Translations under genes and position numbers: made by a program
Source: Psychromarinibacter halotolerans
GTDB lineage: Bacteria; Pseudomonadota; Alphaproteobacteria; Rhodobacterales; Rhodobacteraceae
Direction of reading: 5' to 3'
Assembly (NCBI RefSeq): GCF_029168315.1
Contig: NZ_JARGYD010000001.1
Span: forward strand, 682,001 to 746,000
Length of the DNA stretch: 64,000 nt
In this document: positions 25,625 to 34,360 of the stretch, piece after piece
How the letters are laid out: each line of letters starts with the position of its first letter
Position numbering within the stretch: position 1 is the stretch's first letter
The notes under the pieces: model-generated
What the model saw: only the letters and a program-made list of their open reading frames with translations
Told to the model about the DNA's origin: nothing
The model's database searches: none

Positions 25625-26152
25625 TCACTCCATTTCAACGACATGCAGGTCAGGAATCACCTCGCTCCCCAGGTCGACTAGGAGGCGGTGATGGGTGAAC
25701 ATGATCGCCTGTCCGGTCCGCCCCATCTCCGCGGTCAGAGACAGGGCGGCGGCCGCGCGGGTGTCGTCGAAGGTTTCGAGGATGTCGTCGGTCAGGAACG
25801 GTAGCGCGCCGTAGCGGGCAGTGAAATCGGCAAGGCCGGCCACCCGCAGCGCCAGGTAGAGTTGGCCGCGCTTGCCGGTGGACATGGCCTCGGCGGCGAC
25901 CGGCTGGTCGTCGCGGATGCCGACGAGCCGCTCGCCCGCCCCCGTCGGCTGCGCCTCCAGCCGCGGCCATTCCCCGCCGGTCATGCGCGCGAAGGCGCGT
26001 TCGGCTGAGGCGAGCATCGGGCCGCGCCGGTCCTCTCGAAGCCGGCGCAGCGCTCCGGATGCCGCCATCAGGCCGATCCGGGTCTCGGCGGCACGGCGCG
26101 CGGCCTCGCGCAGCTCTACCAGAAGGGCTGCCCGGGACTGCCCCTGGTCCAC
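25625..26152 (-). pseudogene. C-terminal remnant of a YhaN-like AAA ATPase
   Basis: An open frame ending VIPDLHVVEME with features of the C-terminal half of SMC/RecN-like YhaN ATPases: MLASAERAFARMTGGEWPRLEAQ, the signature-like MSTGKRGQLYLALRVAGL, Walker B PFLTDDILETFDDTRAAAAL and the switch region QAIMFTHH. The N-terminal Walker A and coiled coil are missing; the frame runs into hypE on the right with no plausible start. Intact YhaN is about 1,100 residues and is usually paired with the nuclease YhaO. The right edge is approximate, set where recognisable sequence begins. Confidence 0.6.
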
Positions 26153-26204
26153 GCCGCCCTTCGACGTGCCGATCAGTGGCCCGACCGGTCCCGCCCCCCC
26201 TCGC

Positions 26205-27254
26205 TCAGCAGATCCGTGGAAGTTGCTCTCCGACCAGTGTGTCCACAAGGCGCTGGCCTCCGAACAGGGTTCTCATCGTGACGCGGCCAGAGGGGCCGGC
26301 GGTGGCTTTGCCGATGATGGCGGCGTTCCGTCCGGCCTCGGTGGCGCGCATGGCGTCCAGAGCGGCCTGCGCTTCGGCTTCGGGAACGAACAGCACCAGC
26401 GTGCCTTCGTTCGCAAGGTAGAGCGGGTCCAGCCCGAGCACCTCGCACACGCCCTTCACCTCGGCGCGCAGCGGCAGATCGCTTTCGGCGACTTCGATGC
26501 CGACGCCGGCGGCTTCCGCCATTTCGTTCAGCGCCGAGGCCAGCCCGCCGCGGGTGGCGTCGCGTGCGGCGCGGGTGCCCGGAGCGGCGGCCACCACCGC
26601 CTCGATCAGCGCGTTCAGGCTTTGACAGTCCGAGCGGATATCGGTGGTCAGCGCCATGTCGCCCCGCGCCGCCAAAATGGTCGCGCCGTGATCGCCCAGA
26701 ACGCCGTTGACCAGCGCGATGTCACCGGGCCGGATGTTGGCGGCCTGAAGATCGCGCCCGGCCGGGATCACGCCCACGCCCGAGGTGGTGACGAACACCT
26801 TGTCCGCCGATCCGCGCTCGACCACCTTGGTGTCCCCGGTCACGATGCGCACCCCGGCCTTGTCCGCCTCTGCCTGCATCGAGGCGACGATGCGGCGCAG
26901 CAGGTCGAATTCGCAGCCTTCCTCGATGATGAACGCCGCCGACAGCCAAAGCGGTCTTGCCCCGCCGACCGCCAGATCGTTAACCGTGCCGCAGACCGCG
27001 ATCTTGCCGATATCGCCGCCCGGGAACTCGGGCGGAGAAACCACGAAACTGTCGGTGGTGAAGGCCAGTTGCGCCCCGGGTTCGGTCAGGGCCTGCGCCG
27101 TCAGACGCGCCTGATCCTCGGTTCCGGGGGGCGCGAAGACGTCGGTGAAGATCTCTTCGATCAGGTCGCGCATCGCCTTGCCGCCGCCGCCGTGCGCCAT
27201 CGTCACGCGGTCGCCGCGCAGGCGCGCGGGCTTGATGGGGCGTTCCATTGTCAT
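26205..27254 (-). CDS. hypE: Carbamoyl-phosphate-derived CN donor, hydrogenase maturation HypE
   Basis: 349 residues. Contains GDRVTMAHGGGGKAMRDLI at the N-terminus, an AIRS/PurM-like core and the C-terminal PRIC tetrapeptide, whose cysteine is carbamoylated by HypF and dehydrated with ATP to a thiocyanate that supplies the CN ligands of the Ni-Fe site. The tail is complete. The start overlaps the hypD stop (ATGA). It is the last gene of the hydrogenase locus; the YhaN remnant abuts its 3' end. Confidence 0.95.
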   Translation of the reverse strand: MTMERPIKPARLRGDRVTMAHGGGGKAMRDLIEEIFTDVFAPPGTEDQARLTAQALTEPGAQLAFTTDSFVVSPPEFPGGDIGKIAVCGTVNDLAVGGARPLWLSAAFIIEEGCEFDLLRRIVASMQAEADKAGVRIVTGDTKVVERGSADKVFVTTSGVGVIPAGRDLQAANIRPGDIALVNGVLGDHGATILAARGDMALTTDIRSDCQSLNALIEAVVAAAPGTRAARDATRGGLASALNEMAEAAGVGIEVAESDLPLRAEVKGVCEVLGLDPLYLANEGTLVLFVPEAEAQAALDAMRATEAGRNAAIIGKATAGPSGRVTMRTLFGGQRLVDTLVGEQLPRIC

Positions 27255-28393
27255 TCCGCAGCCTCCAGCCCGTCCGTGGCGCCGTATTGGTAATAGGCCG
27301 CGCAAGCGCCCTCGGAACTGACCATAAGCGCCCCAAGCGGCATCTCGGGGGTGCATCCGGTTCCGTATTGCGGACATTGCGTCGGTTTGATCCGGCCGGT
27401 CATGACCTGCCCGCAGGCACAGCCTTCGGGTTCTGACACGCTGCGCGGCCCGGCGCCGTAGCCGACGCCGAATTTCTCTTCCGCGTCGAACGCCTTATAG
27501 GCATCGCGGATCCGCAGGCCGCTGGCGTCGATCTCGCCCAGCCCGCGCCATTCGAAGGACGGGCGCGGTTCGTAGACATCGGCGATCGCCGCAAGCGAGA
27601 CCGGGTTGCCGTGTTCCGGCACGACGCGGGCGTATTGGTTCTCGACCTCGGCCCGGCCATCGCGGATCTGGTGCAGCACCATCAGCACCGATTGCAGCAG
27701 GTCCAGCGGCTCGAACCCGGCCACGACGATCGGCTTGCCATAGTCCTGCGCGATGAAGTCGTAGGGATGCGTGCCGATGACCATCGACACATGCCCCGGC
27801 CCGACAAAGCCGTTGAGGATCATGTGGGGGTCGTCCAGCAACGCCTTGATCGGCGGCGGCACGGTGATGTGGTTGCAGAAGACGCTGAAGTTGGAAAGCC
27901 CGTCCCGCGCCGCCTGCTGGATGCTGAGCGCGGTCGAGGGGGTCGTCGTCTCGAACCCCAGCCCGAAGAACACGACCTGACGGTCCGGGTTGCGGCGGGC
28001 GATCTCCAACGCGTCCAGCGGGGAATAGACCATGCGGATGTCCGCGCCGTCGGCCTTTGCCTGAAGCAGCGATTTCCGGGTCCCCGGCACCCGCATCGCA
28101 TCGCCGAAGGTGGTAAAGATCACCTCGGGACGCTGGGCGATGTCGACGCATTCGTCGATCCGGCTCATGGGAAGCACGCAAACCGGGCAGCCCGGCCCGT
28201 GTATGAACTCGATGCCCGGCGGTGTCAGCCGGTCAAGCCCGTAGCGGAAGATCGCGTGCGTGTGTCCGCCGCAGATTTCCATGATGTGCACCGGGTTGTC
28301 CCGCGTCGCCCCGATCTGGTCCACCACGTCGGCAATGGCGCGCAGCACACCCTTGGCCGCCACCGGATCGCGAAATTCCTCGACGTATCTCAT
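27251..28393 (-). CDS. hypD: Hydrogenase maturation factor HypD
   Basis: 380 residues, full length. Conserved blocks are all present: MEICGGHTHAIFRYGLD, HGPGCPVCVLP, FGLGFETTTPSTA, FCNHITVPPP, GFVGPGHVSMVIG and the C-terminal iron-sulfur region PEGCACGQVMTGRIKPTQCPQYGTGCTPE. HypD, with HypC, is the scaffold on which Fe(CN)2(CO) is built before transfer to the hydrogenase large subunit. It overlaps hypC upstream and hypE downstream by 4 bases each. Confidence 0.96.
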   Translation of the reverse strand: MRYVEEFRDPVAAKGVLRAIADVVDQIGATRDNPVHIMEICGGHTHAIFRYGLDRLTPPGIEFIHGPGCPVCVLPMSRIDECVDIAQRPEVIFTTFGDAMRVPGTRKSLLQAKADGADIRMVYSPLDALEIARRNPDRQVVFFGLGFETTTPSTALSIQQAARDGLSNFSVFCNHITVPPPIKALLDDPHMILNGFVGPGHVSMVIGTHPYDFIAQDYGKPIVVAGFEPLDLLQSVLMVLHQIRDGRAEVENQYARVVPEHGNPVSLAAIADVYEPRPSFEWRGLGEIDASGLRIRDAYKAFDAEEKFGVGYGAGPRSVSEPEGCACGQVMTGRIKPTQCPQYGTGCTPEMPLGALMVSSEGACAAYYQYGATDGLEAAE

Positions 28394-28704
28394 AGCGCGC
28401 CCTCCCTCGGGCCGGGGCCCGTCATCTGAAGCGACGCGGTGCCTTCGGCCATCGCGTCCAGCGTTTCCTGCGCCTCGCCCAGCCCGCGCAGCGCCTCAAG
28501 GGTCTTCGCGGCCTCTTCGGCGTCGATCACGCTCATGGCAAAGCCCACGTGGATCAGCGCCCATTCTCCCACCAGATCGGCCAGATCGGCCGGCGCCACG
28601 CAGGCGACCGAGACTTCCCGTCTGACGCCCGAAATATCGGCCATCGCCATCAGCCGGTCGGGATCGGTGATCTCGACGATTTGTCCCGGTATACCCAGAC
28701 ACAT
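28390..28704 (-). CDS. hypC: Hydrogenase assembly chaperone HypC
   Basis: 104 residues starting MCLGIPGQIVEI. Cys2, exposed after Met removal, is the residue that contacts HypD and the large-subunit precursor. The central GEWALIHVGFAMSVIDAEEA block is typical. It ferries the Fe(CN)2CO unit from HypD to the HupL precursor. Its C-terminal tail (after residue 80) is about 15 residues longer than E. coli HypC. It begins four bases after the hupR stop. Confidence 0.96.
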   Translation of the reverse strand: MCLGIPGQIVEITDPDRLMAMADISGVRREVSVACVAPADLADLVGEWALIHVGFAMSVIDAEEAAKTLEALRGLGEAQETLDAMAEGTASLQMTGPGPREGAL

Positions 28705-28707
28705 GGC

Positions 28708-30189
28708 TTACTCCTCCTCTTCGACACGGCTGGTCTTGCCCGGCTGCTTGACGCCATAGCGGTCAAGCTTCGAGCGCAACCCGACCCGGCTTAGCCCCAG
28801 TTCTTCGGCGGCGCGGCTTTTGTTCCATTTCAGGCGGGTAAGCGTTTCGCGCAGGATACGCGCCTCGATCGCCTCGACCCGATCCTTCAGCGTGCCTTCG
28901 GACGCCAGCACATCGGTCTCGCGCGCATCGGGCCGCGCCGTCACCGAGGGGTCGGCCTGCAGGATGTGGCGCGAGATCAGCTCTGGCCCCAGTTCCGGTT
29001 CTTGCGCAAGGATCAGCATACGGGTCAGTTCGTTGCCCAGTTCCGGCAGGTTGCCGGGCCATTCGTAGTTGCCCAGAAATTCCAGCGCGAGATTGGACAG
29101 CCCCCTGACCGGCTTGCTGTGTTCGGCGGCCAGATCGTCCAGCATGTGCCGGGTCAGAACCTCTAGGTCCGCCATGCGCCCGCGCAGCGGCGGCAAGGAC
29201 AGCTCGGTCACCGCCAGCGCATAGAACAGATCCTTGCGGAACCGACCTTCGGCGATTTCGGCGGACAGGTCGCTGTGGCTGCCCGCCATAAGGCGCGTGT
29301 CGGTGGTCAGCGTCTCGGTCCCGCCGACGGGTTCGAAGCTGCCTTCCGTCGCCACGCGCAGCAGGATCAACTGCATCTGCGGGCTAAGCGTATCGACCCC
29401 GTTCAGAAACAGCGTCCCGCGCGAAGCCTTTTGCAGAAGACCGATGCGGTTGCTGGGCGCGTTGGTGACGGCGCCCTTCTTGGCCCCCAGCAACTCGACC
29501 ATCAGAACGTCGTCGGGCAGCCCGGCGCAGTTGATCTCGTAGAACGAATGGTCCGACCGCAGCGAGGCATAGTGCATCGCGCGCGCCATCACGTCCTTGC
29601 CGGTGCCCGCCTCGCCGGTCAGAAGGACCGGCACGTCGAAGCTTGCCACCTGACGGGCCAGTTCGACCGTGGCGTTCATCGGCGAGTTGGCCGACCGCAG
29701 GATCCGCTCGAAACCGAACCCTTCGCGCAAGGTCCGGCGGCGCGACTCGACCTTGTTCTCGACCGACTTGCCCATGAACCGCATTTCCAGCGAAAGCCGG
29801 TCGTGATCGCGGCTAAGCTGGAACAGCTGGGCCGCGTTCTTGGCCGCCATGATCAACTGATCGGGATGCCAAGGCTTCGTCACGAACTGGTAGATCCCCG
29901 CGTCGTTGATCGCGGCGATCATGTCGTTGGTTTCGGTGTACCCGGTGATGATGATGCGGACGGTCTCGGGCCATCTTTCCCGGACCTCGCCCAGGAACTC
30001 GACCCCGGTCTTGCCCGGCATGCGGTGGTCGCAAAAGATCGCCTGAACGAAATTCTCTTCCATCAGCCGCATCGCCTCGTCCGCGCTGGACGCGGTCAGG
30101 CATTCGAAGTCATCTTCCAGCGCCATGCGCATGGCGGCCAGCGAATGCTCTTCGTCGTCGACGAGCAAGAGGGTCGGAAGGATCGTCAT
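28708..30189 (-). CDS. hupR: Hydrogenase response regulator HupR (NtrC-like, without GAFTGA)
   Basis: 493 residues. A receiver domain (1-125) has the acidic pair at DDEE and phospho-acceptor Asp54 (FCDHRMPGKTGVEFL). An AAA+ central domain has Walker A GEAGTGKD and an FLNGVD-type Walker B. A Fis-type HTH ends it (KSRAAEELGLSRVGLRSKLDRYGV). The sigma54-contacting GAFTGA loop is not there; the position reads GAKKGAVTNA. R. capsulatus HupR likewise lacks it and works with sigma70 RNA polymerase, activating hupSL when unphosphorylated. The kinase partner is HupT, encoded at the other end of the locus. Confidence 0.94.
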   Translation of the reverse strand: MTILPTLLLVDDEEHSLAAMRMALEDDFECLTASSADEAMRLMEENFVQAIFCDHRMPGKTGVEFLGEVRERWPETVRIIITGYTETNDMIAAINDAGIYQFVTKPWHPDQLIMAAKNAAQLFQLSRDHDRLSLEMRFMGKSVENKVESRRRTLREGFGFERILRSANSPMNATVELARQVASFDVPVLLTGEAGTGKDVMARAMHYASLRSDHSFYEINCAGLPDDVLMVELLGAKKGAVTNAPSNRIGLLQKASRGTLFLNGVDTLSPQMQLILLRVATEGSFEPVGGTETLTTDTRLMAGSHSDLSAEIAEGRFRKDLFYALAVTELSLPPLRGRMADLEVLTRHMLDDLAAEHSKPVRGLSNLALEFLGNYEWPGNLPELGNELTRMLILAQEPELGPELISRHILQADPSVTARPDARETDVLASEGTLKDRVEAIEARILRETLTRLKWNKSRAAEELGLSRVGLRSKLDRYGVKQPGKTSRVEEEE

Positions 30190-31034
30190 TCCGCCGCCCT
30201 TGGGGTGGATTTGTCGGAAAGATGCCGGCGCAGCCAGTCGATCCAGCCGTCCATCCCCTGCCCCGTCCGGGCCGAGACGCGCAGGATCTCGATCCCCGGG
30301 TTCACCCGCCGCAGGTTCGTCTCGTACAGATTAAGGTCGACGTCGCAATGCGGCGCAAGATCGATCTTGTTCAGGATGGCAAGACGGGCTGCGGTGAACA
30401 TATCGGGGTATTTCAGCGGCTTGTCCTCGCCTTCGGTGACCGACAGGATCGCGACCTTGCCGTCCTCGCCCAGATCGAAGGCCGCCGGGCACACCAGATT
30501 GCCGACATTCTCGATGAACAGGATGCTGCCTTGTGCAAGGTCCAGATGTTCCATCGCGTGACCGACCATGTGCCCGTCCAGATGACAGCCCTTGCCGGTG
30601 TTGACCTGCACCGCCTGCACGCCGGTGGCGCGGATGCGGTCGGCATCGTTCTGGGTTTGCTGGTCGCCTTCGATCACGCCAAGCGGCATGTCGCCCAACG
30701 CCTCGATCGTCTTGCACAACAGCGTTGTCTTGCCCGACCCCGGCGAAGAGACGAGGTTGACGGCCAGAATGCCACGCGCGGCAAGGACCGCGCGGTTGTC
30801 GGCGGCGTAGCGGTCGTTCTTGGCAAGAATGCCGGTCTCGATCTCGATCAGCCGCTCTTGCGACATGCCGGGCACCTCGGTGCCTGCCGGACCCTGACCG
30901 TAGTGATGGTGGTGATGATGATGGTGATCGTGGCCGTGGGCAAGGTCGTGGCTATGCGCGTGCCCATGTCCATGCACGTGCGCATGGCCGTGCACCTTCG
31001 TCTCCCCGTCCCCGCATCCGCAAACTGTACACAT
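30186..31034 (-). CDS. hypB: Nickel-inserting GTPase HypB
   Basis: 282 residues. The N-terminus MCTVCGCGD holds the high-affinity metal motif (CxxCGC), followed by a His-rich stretch (about residues 15-45, with an unbroken run of eight His) that can store nickel. The G-domain has SSPGSGKTTLL (Walker A), EGDQQT, the metal-site segment TGKGCHLDGHMV and NKIDLAPH. HypB with HypA delivers Ni to the large subunit using GTP. It overlaps hupR by 4 bases and lies 1 base after hypA. Confidence 0.96.
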   Translation of the reverse strand: MCTVCGCGDGETKVHGHAHVHGHGHAHSHDLAHGHDHHHHHHHHYGQGPAGTEVPGMSQERLIEIETGILAKNDRYAADNRAVLAARGILAVNLVSSPGSGKTTLLCKTIEALGDMPLGVIEGDQQTQNDADRIRATGVQAVQVNTGKGCHLDGHMVGHAMEHLDLAQGSILFIENVGNLVCPAAFDLGEDGKVAILSVTEGEDKPLKYPDMFTAARLAILNKIDLAPHCDVDLNLYETNLRRVNPGIEILRVSARTGQGMDGWIDWLRRHLSDKSTPRAAE

Positions 31035-31035
31035 G

Positions 31036-31377
31036 TCAGGCGACCTCCAGATCCTTGATTCTCATTTCATCTCCGCCCTGCGGCATCAGCTTTCCGCCAC
31101 CGCACTCAGGGCACGGGTCGAGGCGGTCTTCGATCTCCACCTCTTTCATGCAGTCATAGCAGATCGCCCGCCCCGGCAGGTCGAGCGTGACAAGCTCTGC
31201 CCCCTCGGCGACCGACCCGCGCATCACCACGTCAAAGGCAAAGTGCAGCGCCTTGGGTTCGACCCCGGCGAAACGGCCGATCTCGACACGCACACGCTTG
31301 ATGCTGGCGACCTTGTGGATGCGGGCCTGATCCTCGATCACCCGGCGCATCCCTTCGCACAGCGACATCTCATGCAT
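31036..31377 (-). CDS. hypA: Nickel chaperone HypA
   Basis: 113 residues starting MHEMSLCEGM, in which His2 is the nickel ligand. The zinc site is CYDC and CPECGG (about residues 73-95). HypA is the partner of HypB for Ni transfer to HupL. The start lies inside the end of hupK: the two genes overlap by 8 bases, so translation is coupled. A longer open frame extends upstream, but the MHEMSL start is invariant in the family. Confidence 0.95.
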   Translation of the reverse strand: MHEMSLCEGMRRVIEDQARIHKVASIKRVRVEIGRFAGVEPKALHFAFDVVMRGSVAEGAELVTLDLPGRAICYDCMKEVEIEDRLDPCPECGGGKLMPQGGDEMRIKDLEVA

Positions 31378-32281
31378 GGGCCGGCTCCCTTTGCTGCGCG
31401 GGCTCAAGCGAGACCGGAATACAAGGATCAAGGATCGCCAGCAGCAGCGGGCCAAGCGCCGCCGCCCGGTGCGTTGGCAATGTCGCAAGCGCGTGTTGCA
31501 ACGCGCCGCCCTCGGCCAGCAGGTGGTCGGTTGGCGTGATCCGGTCGAAAGCGGCAACCCGCCCCGCTTCGACCCGTGCGGACACGCCGTAATACCCGCG
31601 CGCCGCAGGCACGACGGCCCGGCCCGCGCCAAGGTAGGCCGGCGCCAGATCGCCGTTCAGGCACGCCTCTAGGTCATAGGCCACCGCCACGGCCGACCAA
31701 AGCGGCCCACGGCCCAGATCGGTTTCGATCCCGCGCAGAACCGGATGACCCGCCTGCCGCGCGGCGACAGAGTTCTCTTGCGCGCCGGGGTGAAAGACGC
31801 TGTCGGTCGTGGCGTGGTCCAGAACCGGGCGGCACGCTTCGCCCCGGGCGAATAGCTGCGCGATTGCCGACAGGACCGGCGCCGCGCCGTGCGGCACCGC
31901 AAGGAAGGTGCGGAACTCTGACGGCGTCCGGGGCATCCGCCCCGCCACCCCGAAAAGCGCCGCGCGCAGGTCGGGGCCGCCCGCCTGCCAGTCACGCGGC
32001 AAGGCAAGCGACGGCATCGACAGCAGACCGGGCCACTTGAGACAAAGTTTCACAACGTGTTCGCGAATGATCTCGCGCCGCAAGGCCTCGGCCCAGTCGG
32101 GGTTCGGTGGCAAACCAAAGGCCGCTCGCGCCGCCGTTCCCTGCGCCTCGCGGCACAGGTTGAACAGGCGCGGCAGAAGGTCTGCGGCCTCTTCCACCGG
32201 CTTGCCAAGGATCAACTGCGCGACAGGCAGCGGCGGTGCCGACCGGACGCGCAGCGCGGGATATGCGGCCACCCCCTGCAT
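31370..32281 (-). CDS. hupK: HupK, large-subunit-like hydrogenase assembly protein
   Basis: 303 residues related to NiFe hydrogenase large subunits but without the cysteine ligands of the active site. The N-terminal RICGxC is replaced by FNLCREAQ, and only DPCIPV remains of the C-terminal DPCxxC. The family is thought to act as a scaffold during HupL active-site assembly, supporting hydrogenase synthesis in oxygen-exposed bacteria. Sequence conservation is low, so the identification leans on position between hupJ and hypA, exactly as in R. capsulatus. Confidence 0.82.
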   Translation of the reverse strand: MQGVAAYPALRVRSAPPLPVAQLILGKPVEEAADLLPRLFNLCREAQGTAARAAFGLPPNPDWAEALRREIIREHVVKLCLKWPGLLSMPSLALPRDWQAGGPDLRAALFGVAGRMPRTPSEFRTFLAVPHGAAPVLSAIAQLFARGEACRPVLDHATTDSVFHPGAQENSVAARQAGHPVLRGIETDLGRGPLWSAVAVAYDLEACLNGDLAPAYLGAGRAVVPAARGYYGVSARVEAGRVAAFDRITPTDHLLAEGGALQHALATLPTHRAAALGPLLLAILDPCIPVSLEPAQQREPAHA

Positions 32282-32284
32282 CGC

Positions 32285-33073
32285 TTAGTCCGGGGCCGCC
32301 ATGCCGCCGGTGATGACGCTGCGGCGCGTGGGCGCATCGGTCAGGACCGGAGCCGCATCCTCTGCCTCTGCCTCGGCCAGCTCGGCCTCGCGCTGCGCGC
32401 GGATGTCGGCGGCGCGGTCGCTGTCTGCGCGGTTCTGCTCGTCGAACAGCGCCACCATGACCGCACGCGCGACGTCCTGCGCCTGCATCTGGGTGCGGAA
32501 ATCCCCCATCGGCGAGAACAGCGAACACGCCTTGTACCCGCCGATCATGTCACGGGTGTTGTGAATGAATTCGTACTCGCCCGAGGGAAACGCGATCAGT
32601 TCCTTGTCGCCCGCAACAAGATCCGACCAGTCTTCGCCCTCGCCCGGAAGCTGGATCAGGTTCATGAACCACGGCGAGATCAGCACGCCCAGCGGGCGTC
32701 CGTCGACCATGCGAAAGCCGACGGCCTCGACGGTCAGAAGCTTGTTCACCATCGGCACATCGCGCATCTTGGCGTGCCAGATTTCGCGGAACTCGGCCAC
32801 CAGCGGGCCGGTCAGACTGTCCAGCCGCGCCGCCTCGGCCACCTCATGCGCGCCGGGGTCTTCCAGCACCATGAACTGTTCCTTGGGCGCGCTGCAATTG
32901 GGGCAGGACCAGTCGTGCGGCAGATCGACAAAGGCCGTGCCGGGATCGACCTGCCGGTAATCGTCGCCCTCGGCGGGATCGTAGGGGGTCCAGCAGATCT
33001 TGCACTCCATGATCGCCTGCGCGCTGATCTTGTCGGAAGCGCCCAGAAAGCTGCCCTCGAAACCGCCGTTCAT
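32285..33073 (-). CDS. hupJ: HupJ: rubredoxin domain fused to HybE-type chaperone
   Basis: 262 residues. An N-terminal rubredoxin (about 22-72) has the two iron knuckles MECKICWTPYD and WSCPNCSAPKEQF. It is followed by a HybE/HupJ chaperone domain (VPMVNKLLTVEAVGFR...GVLISPWFMNLIQLPG...FPSGEYEFIHN...YKACSLFSPM) and an acidic tail. In Rhizobium these are two proteins, HupI and HupJ; here they are fused as in Rhodobacter. HybE-type proteins hold the small-subunit precursor, and the rubredoxin probably protects or reduces its Fe-S clusters in air. It overlaps hupH by 4 bases. Confidence 0.9.
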   Translation of the reverse strand: MNGGFEGSFLGASDKISAQAIMECKICWTPYDPAEGDDYRQVDPGTAFVDLPHDWSCPNCSAPKEQFMVLEDPGAHEVAEAARLDSLTGPLVAEFREIWHAKMRDVPMVNKLLTVEAVGFRMVDGRPLGVLISPWFMNLIQLPGEGEDWSDLVAGDKELIAFPSGEYEFIHNTRDMIGGYKACSLFSPMGDFRTQMQAQDVARAVMVALFDEQNRADSDRAADIRAQREAELAEAEAEDAAPVLTDAPTRRSVITGGMAAPD

Positions 33074-33915
33074 CGGATCGCCTCCAGCACCTGCACCAGC
33101 CGCTTGCCGCTGTCGGCCAAGTCCTCGGGGGCGGCACAGGCCACCTCGGGCACGGTCGTGACCTCGAACGTATCAAGGATCAGCGTGTCCTGCGAATTGA
33201 AGAACTGCACCCGCCAGACATGCGGCAGCGCCGTCGCGGTGATGCGGCAATTGCCATAGCCGCGCGACAGGATCGTCACCGCGCCTTCGCCCACTGCCGC
33301 GTCCAGCCAGACAAGGTCTTCCTCGGTGTGGGGCAGCAGCGACAGGTTGATGACATGCAGCGGCGCCTTCGCGTCGAAGCCTGCGGATTTGTCGGTCAGC
33401 TCCACCAGAAGCGGCGGCGCGTTGACCACACCGGCGGCCAGCGGGGTGGATTGCCCCCCGGCGGCGCGATGCGGGCGGAACGGGTCCGACGACAGGCAAA
33501 CGGGGCTGCCAGCCACCTCGATCTGCTCGGCCCCGGCGCTTTTCAGCGTCCAGATCCCGGCGAAGACGCTTTCCTGCACCGCAATCGCAGGAATGCCGCG
33601 CACCTTGGCGGCGACTTCACCGCTGCCCAGCGTCTCGGCGATCAGGGCGCGGTTGGGCGCGTCCAGCGGCCCAAGATCGAACAGCGCCGACCCGCCCTCC
33701 TTCGCGATCCGCGCGGCTGCCTCGGCAACCTCGCGCAGCAGGTCGAGAGCCGGCGAAAGGTTATCCTCGCCGCGTCCCTCGATATCGGGGATGCGGGGGG
33801 CATAGGTGCGCATGTCCTGCGGCATGGGCATGTATTCCAGCGCCTCGTCCTGCTGGTCCAGCGGTTGCGAGCCCGGGCCGAACCCGGTCGGCGGCATCAT
33901 GAAAGGGTTGGTCAT
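33070..33915 (-). CDS. hupH: Hydrogenase expression/formation protein HupH
   Basis: 281 residues. Two HupH/HyaF repeats are visible, each of the type GxxALFDLGPLDAPNRALIAETLGSGEV (first) and LHVINLSLLPHTEEDLVWLDAAVGEGAVTILSRGYGNCRI (second), with VWRVQFFNSQDTLILDTFEVT nearer the end. HupH is an accessory in making or exporting the small subunit. The start at MTNPF was chosen because AAGGA lies 7 bases upstream; an ATG two codons earlier sits too close to it. Confidence 0.9.
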   Translation of the reverse strand: MTNPFMMPPTGFGPGSQPLDQQDEALEYMPMPQDMRTYAPRIPDIEGRGEDNLSPALDLLREVAEAAARIAKEGGSALFDLGPLDAPNRALIAETLGSGEVAAKVRGIPAIAVQESVFAGIWTLKSAGAEQIEVAGSPVCLSSDPFRPHRAAGGQSTPLAAGVVNAPPLLVELTDKSAGFDAKAPLHVINLSLLPHTEEDLVWLDAAVGEGAVTILSRGYGNCRITATALPHVWRVQFFNSQDTLILDTFEVTTVPEVACAAPEDLADSGKRLVQVLEAIR

Positions 33916-33963
33916 CGACATGTCCTTGAGAAACTATGCGGAGGAACAGGACAAGGCCTGTCC

Positions 33964-34347
33964 CTATTCGGCGGCGACGGGAAGCGCGAGGATCTGGCCG
34001 ATACGCTCGACGTATTCGGTCCAATCCCGCACCTTCGGGATCCCGCCGATGACCTGACCTTCGCGGTAGAAGATCAGGCTGGGCGTCTTGAACACCTTCG
34101 CGGCCTCGCGCACCGCTTCCTCGACCGCGTCGCCCGCGACGGCACAGTCGAACCGGCCCTGAAACGCCTGGCGCAGTTCCGGCAGGATCACCGCGACATC
34201 CGGGGTCTCAAGGTTCCGGCGCACGTCGCCGGGCACGAAGACAACATGATCGCCCGGCGCGCCGGTGAAGGCGGCCACGTCTTCCGGCGTGACAAGGTTC
34301 GGATAGCCGAACTCTGTGATCAGCCTTGTGATCAGGGGGTGGTCCAT
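33964..34347 (-). CDS. hupG: HupG/HyaE thioredoxin-fold hydrogenase chaperone
   Basis: 127 residues in the HyaE/HupG family: a thioredoxin-like fold (VFVPGDVRRNLETPDVAVILPELRQAF...DCAVAG...FKTPSLIFYREGQVIGGIPKVRDWTEY) with no CxxC redox pair. Such proteins bind the Tat signal of the small-subunit precursor and hold it until maturation is complete. A GAGGAG site precedes the ATG. Confidence 0.9.
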   Translation of the reverse strand: MDHPLITRLITEFGYPNLVTPEDVAAFTGAPGDHVVFVPGDVRRNLETPDVAVILPELRQAFQGRFDCAVAGDAVEEAVREAAKVFKTPSLIFYREGQVIGGIPKVRDWTEYVERIGQILALPVAAE

Positions 34348-34360
34348 CGTTTGCTCCTCT

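Larger units (their letters stand above)
14237..26204. other. Putative genomic island between tRNA-Asn and hypE
   Basis: This stretch begins immediately after a tRNA-Asn gene and contains an integrase remnant, an IS element, a restriction-modification-like operon and a broken ATPase gene, with patches of clearly lower GC than either side. The right limit is taken as the hypE stop because the YhaN-like fragment is truncated there. The exact ends are not defined: no terminal direct repeats were seen, and IS-linked deletion may have removed one. Confidence 0.55.

Noticed and set aside
14237..26204. A CRISPR array or a second att repeat in the island
   Set aside because: No regularly spaced repeats were seen, and I found no second copy of the tRNA-Asn 3' end near the right edge.
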